A stretch of DNA of 64,000 bases from Chryseobacterium paludis (GCF_025403485.1 NZ_CP099966.1:3695001-3759000), one strand, 5' to 3'; shown: positions 50,853-60,915, counted from the stretch's first letter. Notes: generated by a model not told the origin, from the sequence alone. Program-made: numbers and translations.

Positions 50853-52649
50853 ATGTTTAACATTGAAACGTTAAGGTCAAAATCCGTAACGGAATTGACT
50901 AAAATCTTAAGAGATTTGGGCGTTAAAGTTGCAAGAAACAGCACTGAAAATGATAAAATTTTTGCTGTTCTTGATTTTCAAGCTTCTAACCCTAAAGTTA
51001 CAAAAGATTATTTCAACACCACAGAAACCAGTATAACTGCTGAAGATAAAGCGGTGGAGAAAGAAATTAAGGCTCCTGCTCCTGCCAAGAAAGCTGCCCC
51101 TAAGAGGACAGCAAAACCTAAAACGGAGGTTACAGCACCAACAGAAACAACACCAATTGCTGATGATAAAATAGAAGAAAAACAAGTTGTCTCTGAAACA
51201 CCAAAACAGGAAGAAGTTACATCTTCGGCAACAGAAGAAAATTCTGCTTCATCCCAGGCAAAGAAAAAAAGGAAAAGAGTACTTCCTAATAACAATACAA
51301 CAGAAACTGCTGTTCAGGAAAAAACAGAAATTCCTGGAAATACAGAAACTCAAGAGCCTGTTTCAACAGAAGAAAAGCCTAATAATCCTCAACATCAGGC
51401 AAGACCTCAAAAAACACACAATCATCCACAAAACAGTGGAAATCCTCACAAAAATCAAAACCAGAACCAGAACCCGAATCAAAACAGACATTCTGATAAG
51501 GAAGAGCACCACGAATCTAAAAAAGAATTCCATTTTGATGGAATGGTTAGTATCGAAGGAGTTCTAGAGATTTTACCAGATAATTACGGATTCTTGCGTT
51601 CTTCAGATTTTAGTTATATTTCTTCTCCTGATGATGTGTATGTTTCAACGGCACAGATCAGAAATTTTGGATTAAAAACAGGGGATACTGTAAAAGGTAT
51701 TGTAAGACTTCCAAAAGAAGGTGAGAAGTATTTCTCATTATTAAAACCAACGGAAGTTAATGGTCGTGATTTAGCATTTATTAAAGACCGTGTTGCTTTT
51801 GAATATTTAACACCTCTTTTCCCTGAAGAGAAATTTAATCTTACAGGTAGCAATTCTACTATTTCCACAAGAATTGTAGATCTATTTGCACCAATTGGGA
51901 AAGGACAGAGAGCAATGATTGTTGCACAGCCTAAAACGGGTAAAACAATGTTGCTTAAAGATATTGCTAATTCCATCGCTGCCAATCACCCGGAAGTGTA
52001 TATGATGGTTCTCCTTATCGATGAGCGTCCTGAGGAGGTTACGGATATGGAAAGAAGTGTAAATGCAGAAGTAATTGCTTCTACATTTGATGAAGCGGCA
52101 GAAAAGCATGTAAAGGTGGCCAACCTTGTGTTAGCTAAAGCTCAGAGAATGGTTGAATGCGGACACGATGTGGTCATTTTATTAGACTCAATTACAAGAT
52201 TAGCAAGAGCATATAATACCGTTACACCAGCTTCAGGAAAAGTTCTTTCAGGAGGGGTGGATGCTAACGCTTTACACAAGCCGAAAAGATTCTTTGGAGC
52301 GGCTAGAAAAATTGAAAACGGAGGTTCTTTGACTATCATTGCTACAGCTCTTATTGATACTGGTTCAAAAATGGATGAAGTTATCTTTGAAGAATTTAAA
52401 GGTACAGGTAACATGGAACTTCAATTAGATCGAAAAATAGCGAACCGAAGAATTTATCCAGCAATTGATTTGGTATCTTCAAGCACAAGAAGAGATGATT
52501 TACTTCTTGATGAAGTAACTTCTCAGAGAATGTGGATCTTTAGAAAGTATCTTTCTGAAATGAATCCTGTGGAAGCTATGGAATTCGTGAATAAAAATAT
52601 CAAAGGAACTCTTAATAATGAAGAATTCCTGATGTCTATGAATAGATAG
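50853..52649 (+). CDS. rho: Transcription termination factor Rho with long N-terminal insertion
   Basis: Hexameric RNA-dependent ATPase that ends transcription. The 598 residues are about 180 more than E. coli Rho. The Rho N-terminal helix bundle (about 1-45, [22 protein letters not shown]) is followed by an insertion (about 60-230) rich in Lys, Glu, Ala, Pro, Asn and Gln, with an [11 protein letters not shown] tract and a His-rich end. Then come the RNA-binding OB domain ([19 protein letters not shown]) and the ATPase core with Walker A QPKTGKT (359-365), Walker [18 protein letters not shown], the Q-loop/R-loop segment and the [30 protein letters not shown] block, all spread over 380-530. 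Such insertions are usual in Bacteroidota Rho. A perfect terminator follows. Confidence 0.97.
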   Translation: MFNIETLRSKSVTELTKILRDLGVKVARNSTENDKIFAVLDFQASNPKVTKDYFNTTETSITAEDKAVEKEIKAPAPAKKAAPKRTAKPKTEVTAPTETTPIADDKIEEKQVVSETPKQEEVTSSATEENSASSQAKKKRKRVLPNNNTTETAVQEKTEIPGNTETQEPVSTEEKPNNPQHQARPQKTHNHPQNSGNPHKNQNQNQNPNQNRHSDKEEHHESKKEFHFDGMVSIEGVLEILPDNYGFLRSSDFSYISSPDDVYVSTAQIRNFGLKTGDTVKGIVRLPKEGEKYFSLLKPTEVNGRDLAFIKDRVAFEYLTPLFPEEKFNLTGSNSTISTRIVDLFAPIGKGQRAMIVAQPKTGKTMLLKDIANSIAANHPEVYMMVLLIDERPEEVTDMERSVNAEVIASTFDEAAEKHVKVANLVLAKAQRMVECGHDVVILLDSITRLARAYNTVTPASGKVLSGGVDANALHKPKRFFGAARKIENGGSLTIIATALIDTGSKMDEVIFEEFKGTGNMELQLDRKIANRRIYPAIDLVSSSTRRDDLLLDEVTSQRMWIFRKYLSEMNPVEAMEFVNKNIKGTLNNEEFLMSMNR

Positions 52650-52671
52650 ATTAATTTAATATTGTTAAATA

Positions 52672-52703
52672 AAAAGCACAGATTTTAAAATCTGTGCTTT
52701 TTA
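52672..52703. terminator. Terminator after rho
   Basis: A perfect 32-base palindrome (AAAAAGCACAGATTTT and its complement) with T5 at the right end, 23 bases after the rho stop. Confidence 0.92.
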
Positions 52704-52769
52704 CTTTCAAATAGTACTATTTGAATCTAATCTGTCAATGTTAAAGATTTATTAAAATAATCCGCTATT

Positions 52770-52801
52770 TTTGATAATCGGTCAATTATTGGCTAACTTT
52801 G
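52770..52801 (+). promoter_or_regulatory. Promoter of sodB
   Basis: TTTG (52770-52773), 20 bases, then TAACTTTG (52794-52801), 25 bases before the ATG. Both elements and the spacing fit the Bacteroidota consensus. Confidence 0.75.
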
Positions 52802-52826
52802 AAATATAACATTAAAAATAAAAAAT

Positions 52827-53423
52827 ATGTCATTTGAATTACCAAAACTAGGATATGCATATGATGCATTAGAGCCAACTATTGATGCAAAAACTATGGA
52901 AATTCACTATACAAAGCACCACCAAGCTTATATAGATAATTTAAATAAAGCAATTGAAGGAACTGAGCTTGCTGGAAAAACAATTGAAGAAATCTGCCAA
53001 ACAGGGACTGATAAGCCTGCAGTAAGAAATAATGGAGGTGGTCATTTTAACCACTCTTTATTCTGGGAGATTTTAACACCTGGCGGAAGCAAAGAACCTG
53101 TAGGAAATGTAAAGGCTGCAATTGATAATTATGGTGGTCTTGAGAAATTTAAAACTGATTTTTCTGATGCTGCTAAAACAAGATTTGGTTCTGGATGGGC
53201 TTGGTTGATTAAAAACGGAGACGGATCGGTTTCTGTATCTTCTACACCAAATCAAGACAACCCACTAATGCCTGTTGCAGATGTTAAAGGAACTCCTGTT
53301 TTAGGATTAGATGTTTGGGAGCATGCTTATTATTTAAACTATCAAAACAGAAGACCTGATTATGTTTCAGCATTCTTCAGTGTAGTAAACTGGGATAAAG
53401 TTGAAGAATTATTCAATAAATAA
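52827..53423 (+). CDS. sodB: Superoxide dismutase, Fe/Mn family
   Basis: Cytoplasmic dismutase of 198 residues that turns superoxide into oxygen and peroxide. [18 protein letters not shown] is the family start. The metal ligands lie in METHYTKHH-like [16 protein letters not shown] (His), [13 protein letters not shown] (His) and [22 protein letters not shown] (Asp and His). The Gln-Gly residues that discriminate Fe from Mn cannot be resolved with certainty, so the symbol is used for the family. It is a single-gene unit with its own promoter and terminator. Confidence 0.95.
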   Translation: MSFELPKLGYAYDALEPTIDAKTMEIHYTKHHQAYIDNLNKAIEGTELAGKTIEEICQTGTDKPAVRNNGGGHFNHSLFWEILTPGGSKEPVGNVKAAIDNYGGLEKFKTDFSDAAKTRFGSGWAWLIKNGDGSVSVSSTPNQDNPLMPVADVKGTPVLGLDVWEHAYYLNYQNRRPDYVSAFFSVVNWDKVEELFNK

Positions 53424-53442
53424 TTTTCAATTATTATAAAAT

Positions 53443-53474
53443 AAAAAAGGTTCAGAATTTTCTGAACCTTTTTT
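53443..53474. terminator. Bidirectional terminator between sodB and the DUF6146 gene
   Basis: AAAAAAGGTTCAGAA (53443-53457) and its exact complement (53460-53474) form 15 pairs around a two-base centre, with A- and T-runs on both sides. The convergent gene stop is two bases further on. Confidence 0.93.
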
Positions 53475-53475
53475 A

Positions 53476-53898
53476 TTAAAATCGTGTGACATCACTGCCA
53501 CTAAGTCCATTCATTCTTAGTCCATATTTCCAGTTGACGTAGGCAAAAACCTGATACAATTTATATTCAAACTTTAATCCGTAATTTTCTCGTGGATCAT
53601 AGCTAATTGATGATTCAATTACATTTCTATATTTTCCAGAACTGAAGTAGGAATTCCACTCACTTACCAGATTTATATTTCTAGATTTCAAATAAGACTC
53701 CGAATATTGATTCATTGGTTTTGCAATAGCGCTTAAAAAATAATCATACTGGGTATCTAATACATCAATATCCCATTCCCCATCGTCATTCTTTGATGGT
53801 TTTATTTCAGACTTTTCTTTGTCAGTCTTAGATTTATCTTGTGAAGAACAGCTAAAAGGAAGACAAAATATTAGCAATAAAAGGATTAAATTTTTCAT
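53476..53898 (-). CDS. DUF6146 lipoprotein
   Basis: Lipoprotein of about 140 residues from the ATG at 53898 (MKNLILLLLIFCLPFSC, lipobox PFSC, Cys17); an ATG two codons earlier (53904) is possible, while the longer open frame overlaps the nuclease gene and has no signal. A charged Lys/Asp/Ser linker is followed by a conserved C-terminal domain: YDYFLSAIAKPMNQYSESYLKSRNINLVSEWN, then the repeated turn and WKYGLRMNGLSGSDVTRF near the end. I assign it to DUF6146, a flavobacterial family of unknown function. It follows the nuclease-like gene by 31 bases. Confidence 0.8.
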   Translation of the reverse strand: MKNLILLLLIFCLPFSCSSQDKSKTDKEKSEIKPSKNDDGEWDIDVLDTQYDYFLSAIAKPMNQYSESYLKSRNINLVSEWNSYFSSGKYRNVIESSISYDPRENYGLKFEYKLYQVFAYVNWKYGLRMNGLSGSDVTRF

Positions 53899-53929
53899 AC
53901 TCATAAAGTTACATAAAAAGCCATTTACA

Positions 53930-55120
53930 TTATAGTTCTTTTTGCAGAATGACAAATGCAGGAAAATGATCACTGTAGCCTCCTGTGAATTGATCTCCAT
54001 TCCACGATCTGAAAGGATAGCCCTTGTAATTTCCCTCTTTATTAATAAGATAAGCCGGAGCATAAACTTCAGTTCTGTAAACTGAATATTCTTTGGTTAG
54101 CTGAGCAGAAATTAGATTTTTTGACACAATGATCTGATCAAATAGATTAGGTACATCCCTATAAGCCAAAGAAGCAACTCCTTTTTTATATAAAGGGAAC
54201 ATAAGATTTAAATATGGTGTGCTTTCGTTAAGATCTTTGAGTTTTCCTACGGCCTTTAGATGGTTTTTTAAACTTGAACTGACAGGGTCATCATTAAAAT
54301 CTCCCATTGCGAAAAGTTTCGTAGAAGGATCTGCTGTCCTTACACTATCCATCTGTTGTTTTAAAAGGAGTGCGGCAGCATTTCTTTTAGGCAGAGAGAT
54401 CGCTTCACCTCCTCTCCTAGAAGGCCAGTGATTCATGAAGAAAGCAACTTTTTCATTATCCAAAAAGCCTGTTACCACTAAAATGTCCCTCGTATACTCC
54501 CTTTTCCCATTTTCGTTAAAAATTTTCAGTTCCTTTTTTAAAGAATTTGTAATGGTAAATCTTCTTTTTTGATAGATCAAGGCAACATCAATTCCCCGAT
54601 AATCGTAAGAATTGTAATGAATAATCCCGTAATCATATTTGGCTAACGCTGGTTCTTTTATGAGATCTTCTATCACTTGTCTGTTTTCGATTTCTATGAG
54701 ACCCACTATTGCAGGTGCTGTTTTTGTATATTGAGATCCGAGCTCAGAAATTACTTTTGCTTCATTTGCAAGTTTAGTCTTATAAATCTGGGTGTTATAG
54801 TTTTTAGAACTATTTGGTGTAAATTCTTCAGAGCTTATTTGGTATTTTACAACCTTCTTTCCTTTTAATAAGGTGTCATTCCATTGTCCGTCGTATTTTT
54901 CTACGGTTAAAAATTTAATCGAATCAAAAGGAATACTTCTGTGAAAGGCAGGATTACTAATTGATTTCGTCCCATCTATGTAGTCAGCAGATCTAATTGT
55001 ATCCATAAGATTCTCTACATTTAGGAAACCTATAGCTACAACTTTTCTAATATTCCCTTGCTGTGCAAAAATTATTATTGAAAAAAGAATAATTAAAAAG
55101 CTTAAATTTTTTTTCATCAT
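53930..55120 (-). CDS. Exported endonuclease/exonuclease/phosphatase-family protein
   Basis: Protein of 396 residues from the ATG at 55120 (MMKKNLSFLIILFSIIIFAQ signal), of the DNase I-like EEP superfamily. Core motifs are IGFLNVENL (metal and Asn site), IVGLIEIENRQVIEDL (Glu), GIDVALIYQKRRF, FFMNHWPSRRGGE (His), LFAMGDFNDDPVSSSL (GDFND) and YSDHFPAFVIL (SDH), so the catalytic set is complete. The family includes DNases and phosphodiesterases; the secreted flavobacterial type is often annotated as endonuclease. Divergent from a TonB receptor and DUF5689 lipoprotein, which may point to extracellular nucleic acid or organophosphate use. Confidence 0.88.
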   Translation of the reverse strand: MMKKNLSFLIILFSIIIFAQQGNIRKVVAIGFLNVENLMDTIRSADYIDGTKSISNPAFHRSIPFDSIKFLTVEKYDGQWNDTLLKGKKVVKYQISSEEFTPNSSKNYNTQIYKTKLANEAKVISELGSQYTKTAPAIVGLIEIENRQVIEDLIKEPALAKYDYGIIHYNSYDYRGIDVALIYQKRRFTITNSLKKELKIFNENGKREYTRDILVVTGFLDNEKVAFFMNHWPSRRGGEAISLPKRNAAALLLKQQMDSVRTADPSTKLFAMGDFNDDPVSSSLKNHLKAVGKLKDLNESTPYLNLMFPLYKKGVASLAYRDVPNLFDQIIVSKNLISAQLTKEYSVYRTEVYAPAYLINKEGNYKGYPFRSWNGDQFTGGYSDHFPAFVILQKEL

Positions 55121-55338
55121 ATGTAAAATTAATTGGTTGTCATTATTTTTTAAACCGGTTTTGTATTTAAAGTTTAAAATGATCAATTCGATTTTTTTTG
55201 TGTTTTTGCTGAGATCTTATATTGGTAATATAAAACAATTTTACATAGTATTTAGATTGTAAATTTTGTTAAATTTATAGATGCCCATTTTTTTAAAGAA
55301 TAGAAAATGAGAGCAAAACAAGAAAAAAACATACACTT

Positions 55339-58206
55339 ATGATGAAAAAACTATCATTAGTCTCTTTGTTTACTTTACTTCCCATATCTCATTATTTTGC
55401 TCAAACTACAGTGTTCGGGTATCTAAAGGATGATGATGGAAAACCCATTGAAAGGGTAGAAGTAGATTTGCAAGGGAGCGAAAATGATGCAACGGCAGAT
55501 CAGATTGGATATTTCCAATTTGTCGATTTACAGTCGGGACATTATCAAATTGTAATGACGAAATCCAATTACGAAATCAAAGTAATGGAGTTCGATATCA
55601 CGGATGACGAAAAAAGGAAGGATTTAGGAATCATTACCCTATATTCTAAGCTTGCTAATTTGGATCAGGGCCTGGCTATTATAGACAGCAATAATGACGA
55701 TGATGGCAACAATCAGACCTCTACCGTAGGACTACTTCAATCCTCTATGGATGTTTTTAGTAGAATTGCAGCATTTGACTTAGGATTTTACTGGTTCCGA
55801 CCAAGAGGAATAGATGGAAGAACTGGAGAGATTATGCTGAATGGAGTTTCGATGATCAAGTTGGATAACGGAAATGTAGATTTCGGAAACTGGGGTGGCT
55901 TGAATGAGATTACAAGATATCCTGAAATTTCTGCAAATCATGCACCATCCGAATATGCCTATGGAGGGAATAGTTCTGTGATTTATAAAAATACGAAAGC
56001 AGGTGAATATAGGAAGGGCTTCCAGTTTACTCAGTCTTTAACCAATAGGAATTACAGAAACCGAACATCTTTGCGTTACAGCTCGGGAATGAATAAAAAA
56101 GGCTGGGCATTTACAGTAATGGGTGCCAGGAGATGGGCTGAAGAAGGGATTCAAGAGGGAACTTTTTATAATGCATATTCTGCTTATTTAGGGATTGAAA
56201 AAAGAATTAACGACAAACATAGCATAACATTTAATTTTATCGGAGCTCCTTACCGGAGATCTACTGCAAGCCCTAGCACACAAGAAGTATATAATTACAG
56301 AGGAGTTCATTACAATTCTTATTGGGGATATCAAGATGGTAAACAGAGGAGTGAGCGGATTAGAAAAGGTTTTCAACCAATATTCCAGATCCAGGACTTT
56401 TGGAAAATTGATAAAAAATCAAGTCTTTGGACTTCTGTTTCCTATCAGTTTGGAAAAGATAAGGGCTCCCGGTTAGACTGGCAGAATGTGCAGAATCCTT
56501 CACCTACTTATTATAGAAATCTACCCAGTTATTATAATTCTTTGAATCCTAACGCTTCAGTTCCTACTGGTTCTGGTGAAGTACCGACTAGTGTACAGGA
56601 TGCATATCAGACCTCTTTAGCTACTTGGACTTCCGGAGATACAAGTGTTACTCAATTGAATTGGGATAATCTTTACAGGAGAAACAAGCAACAACCTATT
56701 GAAAACTATTATGGACGAACTGGTAAAAGAGCTTTATATTATCTTGTTAATGATGTGAGTGATGATAAAATCTTTAATGTATCTACTCATTTCGTCCGCA
56801 ATTTTAATGAGACAACCAAGTTTTTACTTAATGTATCATATCAGAACTATCGTTCCGAATTATACAGACAAGTAAAGGATCTCATGGGTGCTGATTTTGT
56901 TTTAAACCGGGATCCTTTTGCGGCAACCAACCAGCCCGGAAAATCTGGTTTATTTAATGAAGGCGAAGAGAATGTTACCAAACAGATTGGAGACAGAATG
57001 ACATACAATTATATCTTCAGAAGGCAAGAGATAAAGGTAAATCCTGGATTGAAATTTATAGCTGGGAAATTTGATTTATTTGTTACAGCTCTTGCAGGAT
57101 ATTCAACTTCAAGCAGGGAAGGGTTGTTCAATCATTATTTGTATAAAGATTCTAAAGGAAAGAGTGCAGATTACAACTTCTGGAATTATGGTTTGAAGGG
57201 GCAAGCCATTTATAAATTAAATGGAAGGAATTTTTTTATATATAATGGAGCTTATTATTCTCAGGCGCCTTCTCTTGAAGATCTGTTCATAAATCCGAGG
57301 GTAAATAGCTCGACAGCTCCCAATATCAAGAACATGGTTATAAGGGCAAATGACCTTAGCTATGTCATGTCTTCTCCATTTCTGAAACTAAGGCTAAGTG
57401 GGTATTTAGTTGATACAAGTAATGAAACAACAGTACAAAGATTCTTTGCAGATGGTATTCAATTAAATAATATTGATGATCAGGGAAATGAGACATCAGT
57501 GCAGAGCGCTTTTATAACCCAGATAATGACTGATGTGAAAAAAAGAAATTTAGGTGTAGAGCTAGGGATTGATGCTAAAATTACTCCAACCTTATCTTTA
57601 CAGGGACTAATAAGTTATGGACAGTTCACTTATCAGAATGATCCTGTCACTTACTTCGCTTCAGATGCAGCAGGTGTTTTTTCCAACGGTCTTTCTTATA
57701 TGAACGTAGGAAAAGCATACATTAAAAATTATCGACAGGGAGGTACCCCACAACAAGCCTATTCCTTTGGGTTTAAATATAATTCACCTAAATACTGGTG
57801 GTTTGGGGGCAACTGGAACTATTTTGATGATAGTTATCTGGATCCTTCGGCATTAATAAGAACAGAATCATTTGTCCAAAATAATAATTCTTCAACTCCT
57901 TATTATAACCTGACAACATCTGAATTAAGAAGGGTATTAAAGCCGAATAAATTACCATCTTCATTTTTCTTTAATGCGAATGCTGGTAAATCGTGGTCTA
58001 TCAGGAAGTATTATGTTTTGCTTTCGGCCTCAGTAAATAATATTATGAATAACAAAAGATATATTACTGGAGGTTTTGAACAAACAAGAAATGCTAAATT
58101 CTCAAATTTTATGCAAGATAATGACAGAGAATTTACTTTGTTCGGACCAAAATACTGGTATACTCAGGGAAGATCTTATTTTGTTAACCTGCAATTTAGA
58201 TTTTAG
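55339..58206 (+). CDS. TonB-dependent receptor with carboxypeptidase-like N-terminal domain
   Basis: Outer-membrane transporter of 955 residues. Signal peptide MMKKLSLVSLFTLLPISHYFAQ is followed by a carboxypeptidase regulatory-like beta-sandwich (about 23-100, TVFGYLKDDDGKPIERVEVDLQG), a plug-like region (about 125-230, with RPRGIDGRTGEIMLNGVSM) and a long barrel ending in YFVNLQFRF with C-terminal Phe. The plug lacks a clear classic TonB-box. The cargo is unknown. The following DUF5689 lipoprotein gene begins 32 bases later and forms a receptor-lipoprotein pair similar in layout to SusCD. Confidence 0.92.
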   Translation: MMKKLSLVSLFTLLPISHYFAQTTVFGYLKDDDGKPIERVEVDLQGSENDATADQIGYFQFVDLQSGHYQIVMTKSNYEIKVMEFDITDDEKRKDLGIITLYSKLANLDQGLAIIDSNNDDDGNNQTSTVGLLQSSMDVFSRIAAFDLGFYWFRPRGIDGRTGEIMLNGVSMIKLDNGNVDFGNWGGLNEITRYPEISANHAPSEYAYGGNSSVIYKNTKAGEYRKGFQFTQSLTNRNYRNRTSLRYSSGMNKKGWAFTVMGARRWAEEGIQEGTFYNAYSAYLGIEKRINDKHSITFNFIGAPYRRSTASPSTQEVYNYRGVHYNSYWGYQDGKQRSERIRKGFQPIFQIQDFWKIDKKSSLWTSVSYQFGKDKGSRLDWQNVQNPSPTYYRNLPSYYNSLNPNASVPTGSGEVPTSVQDAYQTSLATWTSGDTSVTQLNWDNLYRRNKQQPIENYYGRTGKRALYYLVNDVSDDKIFNVSTHFVRNFNETTKFLLNVSYQNYRSELYRQVKDLMGADFVLNRDPFAATNQPGKSGLFNEGEENVTKQIGDRMTYNYIFRRQEIKVNPGLKFIAGKFDLFVTALAGYSTSSREGLFNHYLYKDSKGKSADYNFWNYGLKGQAIYKLNGRNFFIYNGAYYSQAPSLEDLFINPRVNSSTAPNIKNMVIRANDLSYVMSSPFLKLRLSGYLVDTSNETTVQRFFADGIQLNNIDDQGNETSVQSAFITQIMTDVKKRNLGVELGIDAKITPTLSLQGLISYGQFTYQNDPVTYFASDAAGVFSNGLSYMNVGKAYIKNYRQGGTPQQAYSFGFKYNSPKYWWFGGNWNYFDDSYLDPSALIRTESFVQNNNSSTPYYNLTTSELRRVLKPNKLPSSFFFNANAGKSWSIRKYYVLLSASVNNIMNNKRYITGGFEQTRNAKFSNFMQDNDREFTLFGPKYWYTQGRSYFVNLQFRF

Positions 58207-58238
58207 CACTTATCATTAACTATTTTTAAAACAACAAA

Positions 58239-59537
58239 ATGAATAGAAAAAAATATTTTAGTTTAATAACAGGAATTGTCTTTGCTACAGTTTCTCTTAG
58301 TTCTTGTGTACAAAAAGATGATTGGGATACCCCTCCAATCAGATGTACAAATAAGTTTTCTGCTCCCACAATGACAATGGCAGATTTCAAAGCACAGGCT
58401 CCGGCAAATGGTTTTATTTTAATTAATACGGATCAGATTTTTGACGGTTATGTGATCTCTTCTGATGAAAACGGAAATTTCTATAAAACAATTTCTTTTC
58501 AGGATAAATCTGAAAACCCTACTGCAGGACTACAAATTGAAATTGATAAAGCAGGTAATTATGCCGATTTTCCTGTAGGAGCACATATCAGAATTAATGC
58601 AAAAGGATTAAGATTAGGAACTGATAGAGGCGTGGTGAAGATTGGCTCAGTAGATCCAACGTATGCAATAGGAAGAATACCTGGTACTTTATTCAGTAAA
58701 TATATTTGTGGTGTATGTAATGGGTCAAGTTTGGATATTGAAGTTATAAAACCTTTAGAACTGGCAGACCTGAAACAAGCTCAGAAGACTGATTATTTGA
58801 ATATATTGGTTAAAGTACCTAATGTTCAGTTTGCAGCTTCTGAATTAGGGAAAAGCTATGTTAATTATGTAGCGGGTTCTGGAGTTGATACAGATAGAAG
58901 TATTGTGGATACCAATGGAAACTCTACAATATTAAGAAACGCGGGGTTTTTTACATTTGGAGCAACGTCGATTCCGGAAGGAAAAGGGAGCCTTACGTTT
59001 GTTATAAACCGCTATAATTCTTCCTGGCGGATGCAAATACGAAATTTAAATGATGTTAATTTTATAGGGAAAAGATTTTTCTTTGAAGGTTTTGATGGAA
59101 ACCTAGATGATTGGTTCAATATAAGTATCCAAGGAGCTGAGATCTGGAATATTCAGCAGTTTGGAAACCCAAAACCATGTGTGGTAATGAATGGTTTAAA
59201 TAAAGATAACGAAGATTGGTTGATCTCAAAACCCATTTCTTTGCAAGGGTTTTCTTCCGCTTTTTTATCTTTCGATACTGATGTTAAAAATAATGGTAAC
59301 CCACTGGAAGTTTTTGTGACTAAAAATTATACAGGAAATCCTGCAACAACGCTGTGGGAACCACTATCTGCTGTATTTGATCAGGATGCTAATTTGTTTA
59401 ACACCTGGACTTATTCCGGCAATATTAATCTGAATGCTTATTTGAATAAGGATATTATTATTGGCTTTAAATATACCTCTGCGGTTTCCGCTTCTGCAAT
59501 ATGGCAACTGGATAATATAAGAGTAGTTGGGAATTAA
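58239..59537 (+). CDS. DUF5689 surface lipoprotein
   Basis: Lipoprotein of 432 residues with lipobox LSSC (Cys23). The DUF5689 domain (about 45-270), a beta-rich fold with resemblance to OB-type domains, includes TDQIFDGYVISSDENGNFYKTISFQD and GAHIRINAKGLRLGTDRGVVKIG. A C-terminal jelly-roll/choice-of-anchor-like domain (about 285-432) starts FFEGFDGNLDDWFN and ends SASAIWQLDNIRVVGN. The protein is probably the surface partner of the TonB receptor encoded just upstream. The OB-like fold and the divergent nuclease gene make a nucleic-acid-related role possible, but unproven. Confidence 0.88.
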   Translation: MNRKKYFSLITGIVFATVSLSSCVQKDDWDTPPIRCTNKFSAPTMTMADFKAQAPANGFILINTDQIFDGYVISSDENGNFYKTISFQDKSENPTAGLQIEIDKAGNYADFPVGAHIRINAKGLRLGTDRGVVKIGSVDPTYAIGRIPGTLFSKYICGVCNGSSLDIEVIKPLELADLKQAQKTDYLNILVKVPNVQFAASELGKSYVNYVAGSGVDTDRSIVDTNGNSTILRNAGFFTFGATSIPEGKGSLTFVINRYNSSWRMQIRNLNDVNFIGKRFFFEGFDGNLDDWFNISIQGAEIWNIQQFGNPKPCVVMNGLNKDNEDWLISKPISLQGFSSAFLSFDTDVKNNGNPLEVFVTKNYTGNPATTLWEPLSAVFDQDANLFNTWTYSGNINLNAYLNKDIIIGFKYTSAVSASAIWQLDNIRVVGN

Positions 59538-59580
59538 AAGAAATTATAAACAGACTTTTGTATTATACTACACCAACTGA

Positions 59581-59610
59581 AAAGCCACTACAGGTGTAGT
59601 GGCTTTATTA
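59581..59610. terminator. Bidirectional terminator after the DUF5689 gene
   Basis: AAAGCCACTACA (59581-59592) and its exact complement (59595-59606) form 12 pairs around GG. It lies midway between the convergent DUF5689 and DUF6702 stops. Confidence 0.9.
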
Positions 59611-59627
59611 TTTAAATTGATTCTTTT

Positions 59628-60098
59628 TTAGAAAGATACTTCGTTTACTTCTTTTCCACGTTGGAAATTCATTACTTTCTGACTTCCTTTATAAGAAATA
59701 GTAACGATGTTACTCTGCTTTGGAAAGGCACTTAGAAGTATTGTATTTTTAATCTTTAAGGTATTGATATCTGAAACACCGCCAGTCTCAAAATATACCC
59801 ATACAGTTTCTCCGCTTACTTGACTTCCGGTAAATGTTATTGTTTTAGGCGAACCGTTGACGTACACATCAAAATTATTATTTACATATTTTTTTACTTC
59901 TGCTTCAAATCCTGCTGTATTGGGATTTATTTTAATAGCATCAGAAATATGACTTGTATTCATTTTTGTGGTGAACTTCAATGTTTTGCTTCCATCAATA
60001 TAATCAACTTTTGTCATTGAGGAGAAAAAGTCTACATACATAAAACTCATTAACACAAAACATGTTAAAATTCCTGATATATATAAAAGTTTTTTCAT
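59628..60098 (-). CDS. DUF6702 exported protein
   Basis: Protein of 156 residues from the ATG at 60098 (MKKLLYISGILTCFVLMSF signal); eight further in-frame codons lie upstream. The mature part is all-beta: KVDYIDGSKTLKFTTKMNTSHISDAI, DVYVNGSPKTITFTGSQVSGETVWVYFE, and ILLSAFPKQSNIVTISYKGSQKVMNFQRGK, matching DUF6702. The function is unknown; in other flavobacteria the family often accompanies M1 peptidase genes, which are absent here. It is the last gene of the minus-strand operon, 58 bases after the LOG gene. Confidence 0.82.
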   Translation of the reverse strand: MKKLLYISGILTCFVLMSFMYVDFFSSMTKVDYIDGSKTLKFTTKMNTSHISDAIKINPNTAGFEAEVKKYVNNNFDVYVNGSPKTITFTGSQVSGETVWVYFETGGVSDINTLKIKNTILLSAFPKQSNIVTISYKGSQKVMNFQRGKEVNEVSF

Positions 60099-60156
60099 CT
60101 TAATTAATAGATTTACAATCATAATTGTTATTTATAAGTCACAAATAATATGCCAA

Positions 60157-60909
60157 TTAGAAATTGACATTTACAGCATACTTGTCATAAAATGCTTTAA
60201 TGTGCGCTACAGCTTCATCAGCAGTATCTACCACTCTATAAAGATCCAGATCATCTTCAGCAATCATTCCTTCTTTTAATAAAGTTGCTTTGAACCATTC
60301 CAGTAAACCATTCCAGAATTCAGAACCAACCAATACGATAGGGAATCTTCCGATTTTGTTAGTTTGAATAAGGGTAATCGCTTCTGTAAGTTCATCAAGG
60401 GTCCCAAATCCTCCAGGCATTACAACGAATCCCTGAGAATATTTTACAAACATTACTTTTCTCACGAAAAAGTAATCGAAATTCATTGAATAGGATTTAT
60501 TGATATAAGGATTGAAATGTTGTTCAAAAGGGAGGTCGATATTTAAACCAATAGATTTTCCTTCAGCATTAAAAGCACCTTTATTTCCTGCTTCCATAAT
60601 CCCGGGGCCTCCACCTGTAATAATACCAAAGCCTATTTTGGTTATTTTTTCTGCAATTTCTACAGCCATTTCATAGTATTTGCTGTCCGGCTTCAATCTT
60701 GCAGATCCAAAAATAGAGACACAAGGTCCAATTTTTGCCAATTTTTCATAACCATCCACAAACTCAGCCATTACCTTAAAAACCATCCAACTGTCTTTTG
60801 TAATGATCTCATCCCAGGTTTTTTGCCTTAGGCTATTTTGTAGTTTTGTTTCGTTTATATCAAGTTCTGGATTTACTAAACTTTCATCCCTGGTTTCATT
60901 AATTTCCAT
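60157..60909 (-). CDS. LOG-family protein (cytokinin riboside 5'-monophosphate phosphoribohydrolase-like)
   Basis: Rossmann-fold nucleoside 5'-monophosphate phosphoribohydrolase family (TIGR00730), 250 residues. Signatures are VSIFGSARLKPDSKYYEMA, IITGGGPGIMEAGNKGAF and VVMPGGFGTLDELTEAITLIQTNKIG, with the PGGxGTxxE motif intact, so the active site is probably functional. The N-terminal 50 residues are an acidic helix (RDESLVNPELDINETKLQ). Bacterial members hydrolyse AMP or other nucleotides; the physiological role here is not known. It follows the MurU-like gene by six bases. Confidence 0.92.
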   Translation of the reverse strand: MEINETRDESLVNPELDINETKLQNSLRQKTWDEIITKDSWMVFKVMAEFVDGYEKLAKIGPCVSIFGSARLKPDSKYYEMAVEIAEKITKIGFGIITGGGPGIMEAGNKGAFNAEGKSIGLNIDLPFEQHFNPYINKSYSMNFDYFFVRKVMFVKYSQGFVVMPGGFGTLDELTEAITLIQTNKIGRFPIVLVGSEFWNGLLEWFKATLLKEGMIAEDDLDLYRVVDTADEAVAHIKAFYDKYAVNVNF

Positions 60910-60915
60910 TTCAAA

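Noticed and set aside
53476..54063. Longer version of the DUF6146 protein starting at 54063
   Set aside because: The extra 55 residues overlap the nuclease gene by 134 bases and lack a signal, while the ATG at 53898 gives a clean lipoprotein signal.
55152..55161. Palindrome AAACCGGTTT in the nuclease-receptor gap
   Set aside because: A single 10-base palindrome in 218 bases has no further support as an operator. No matching TAnnTTTG element was found next to it.
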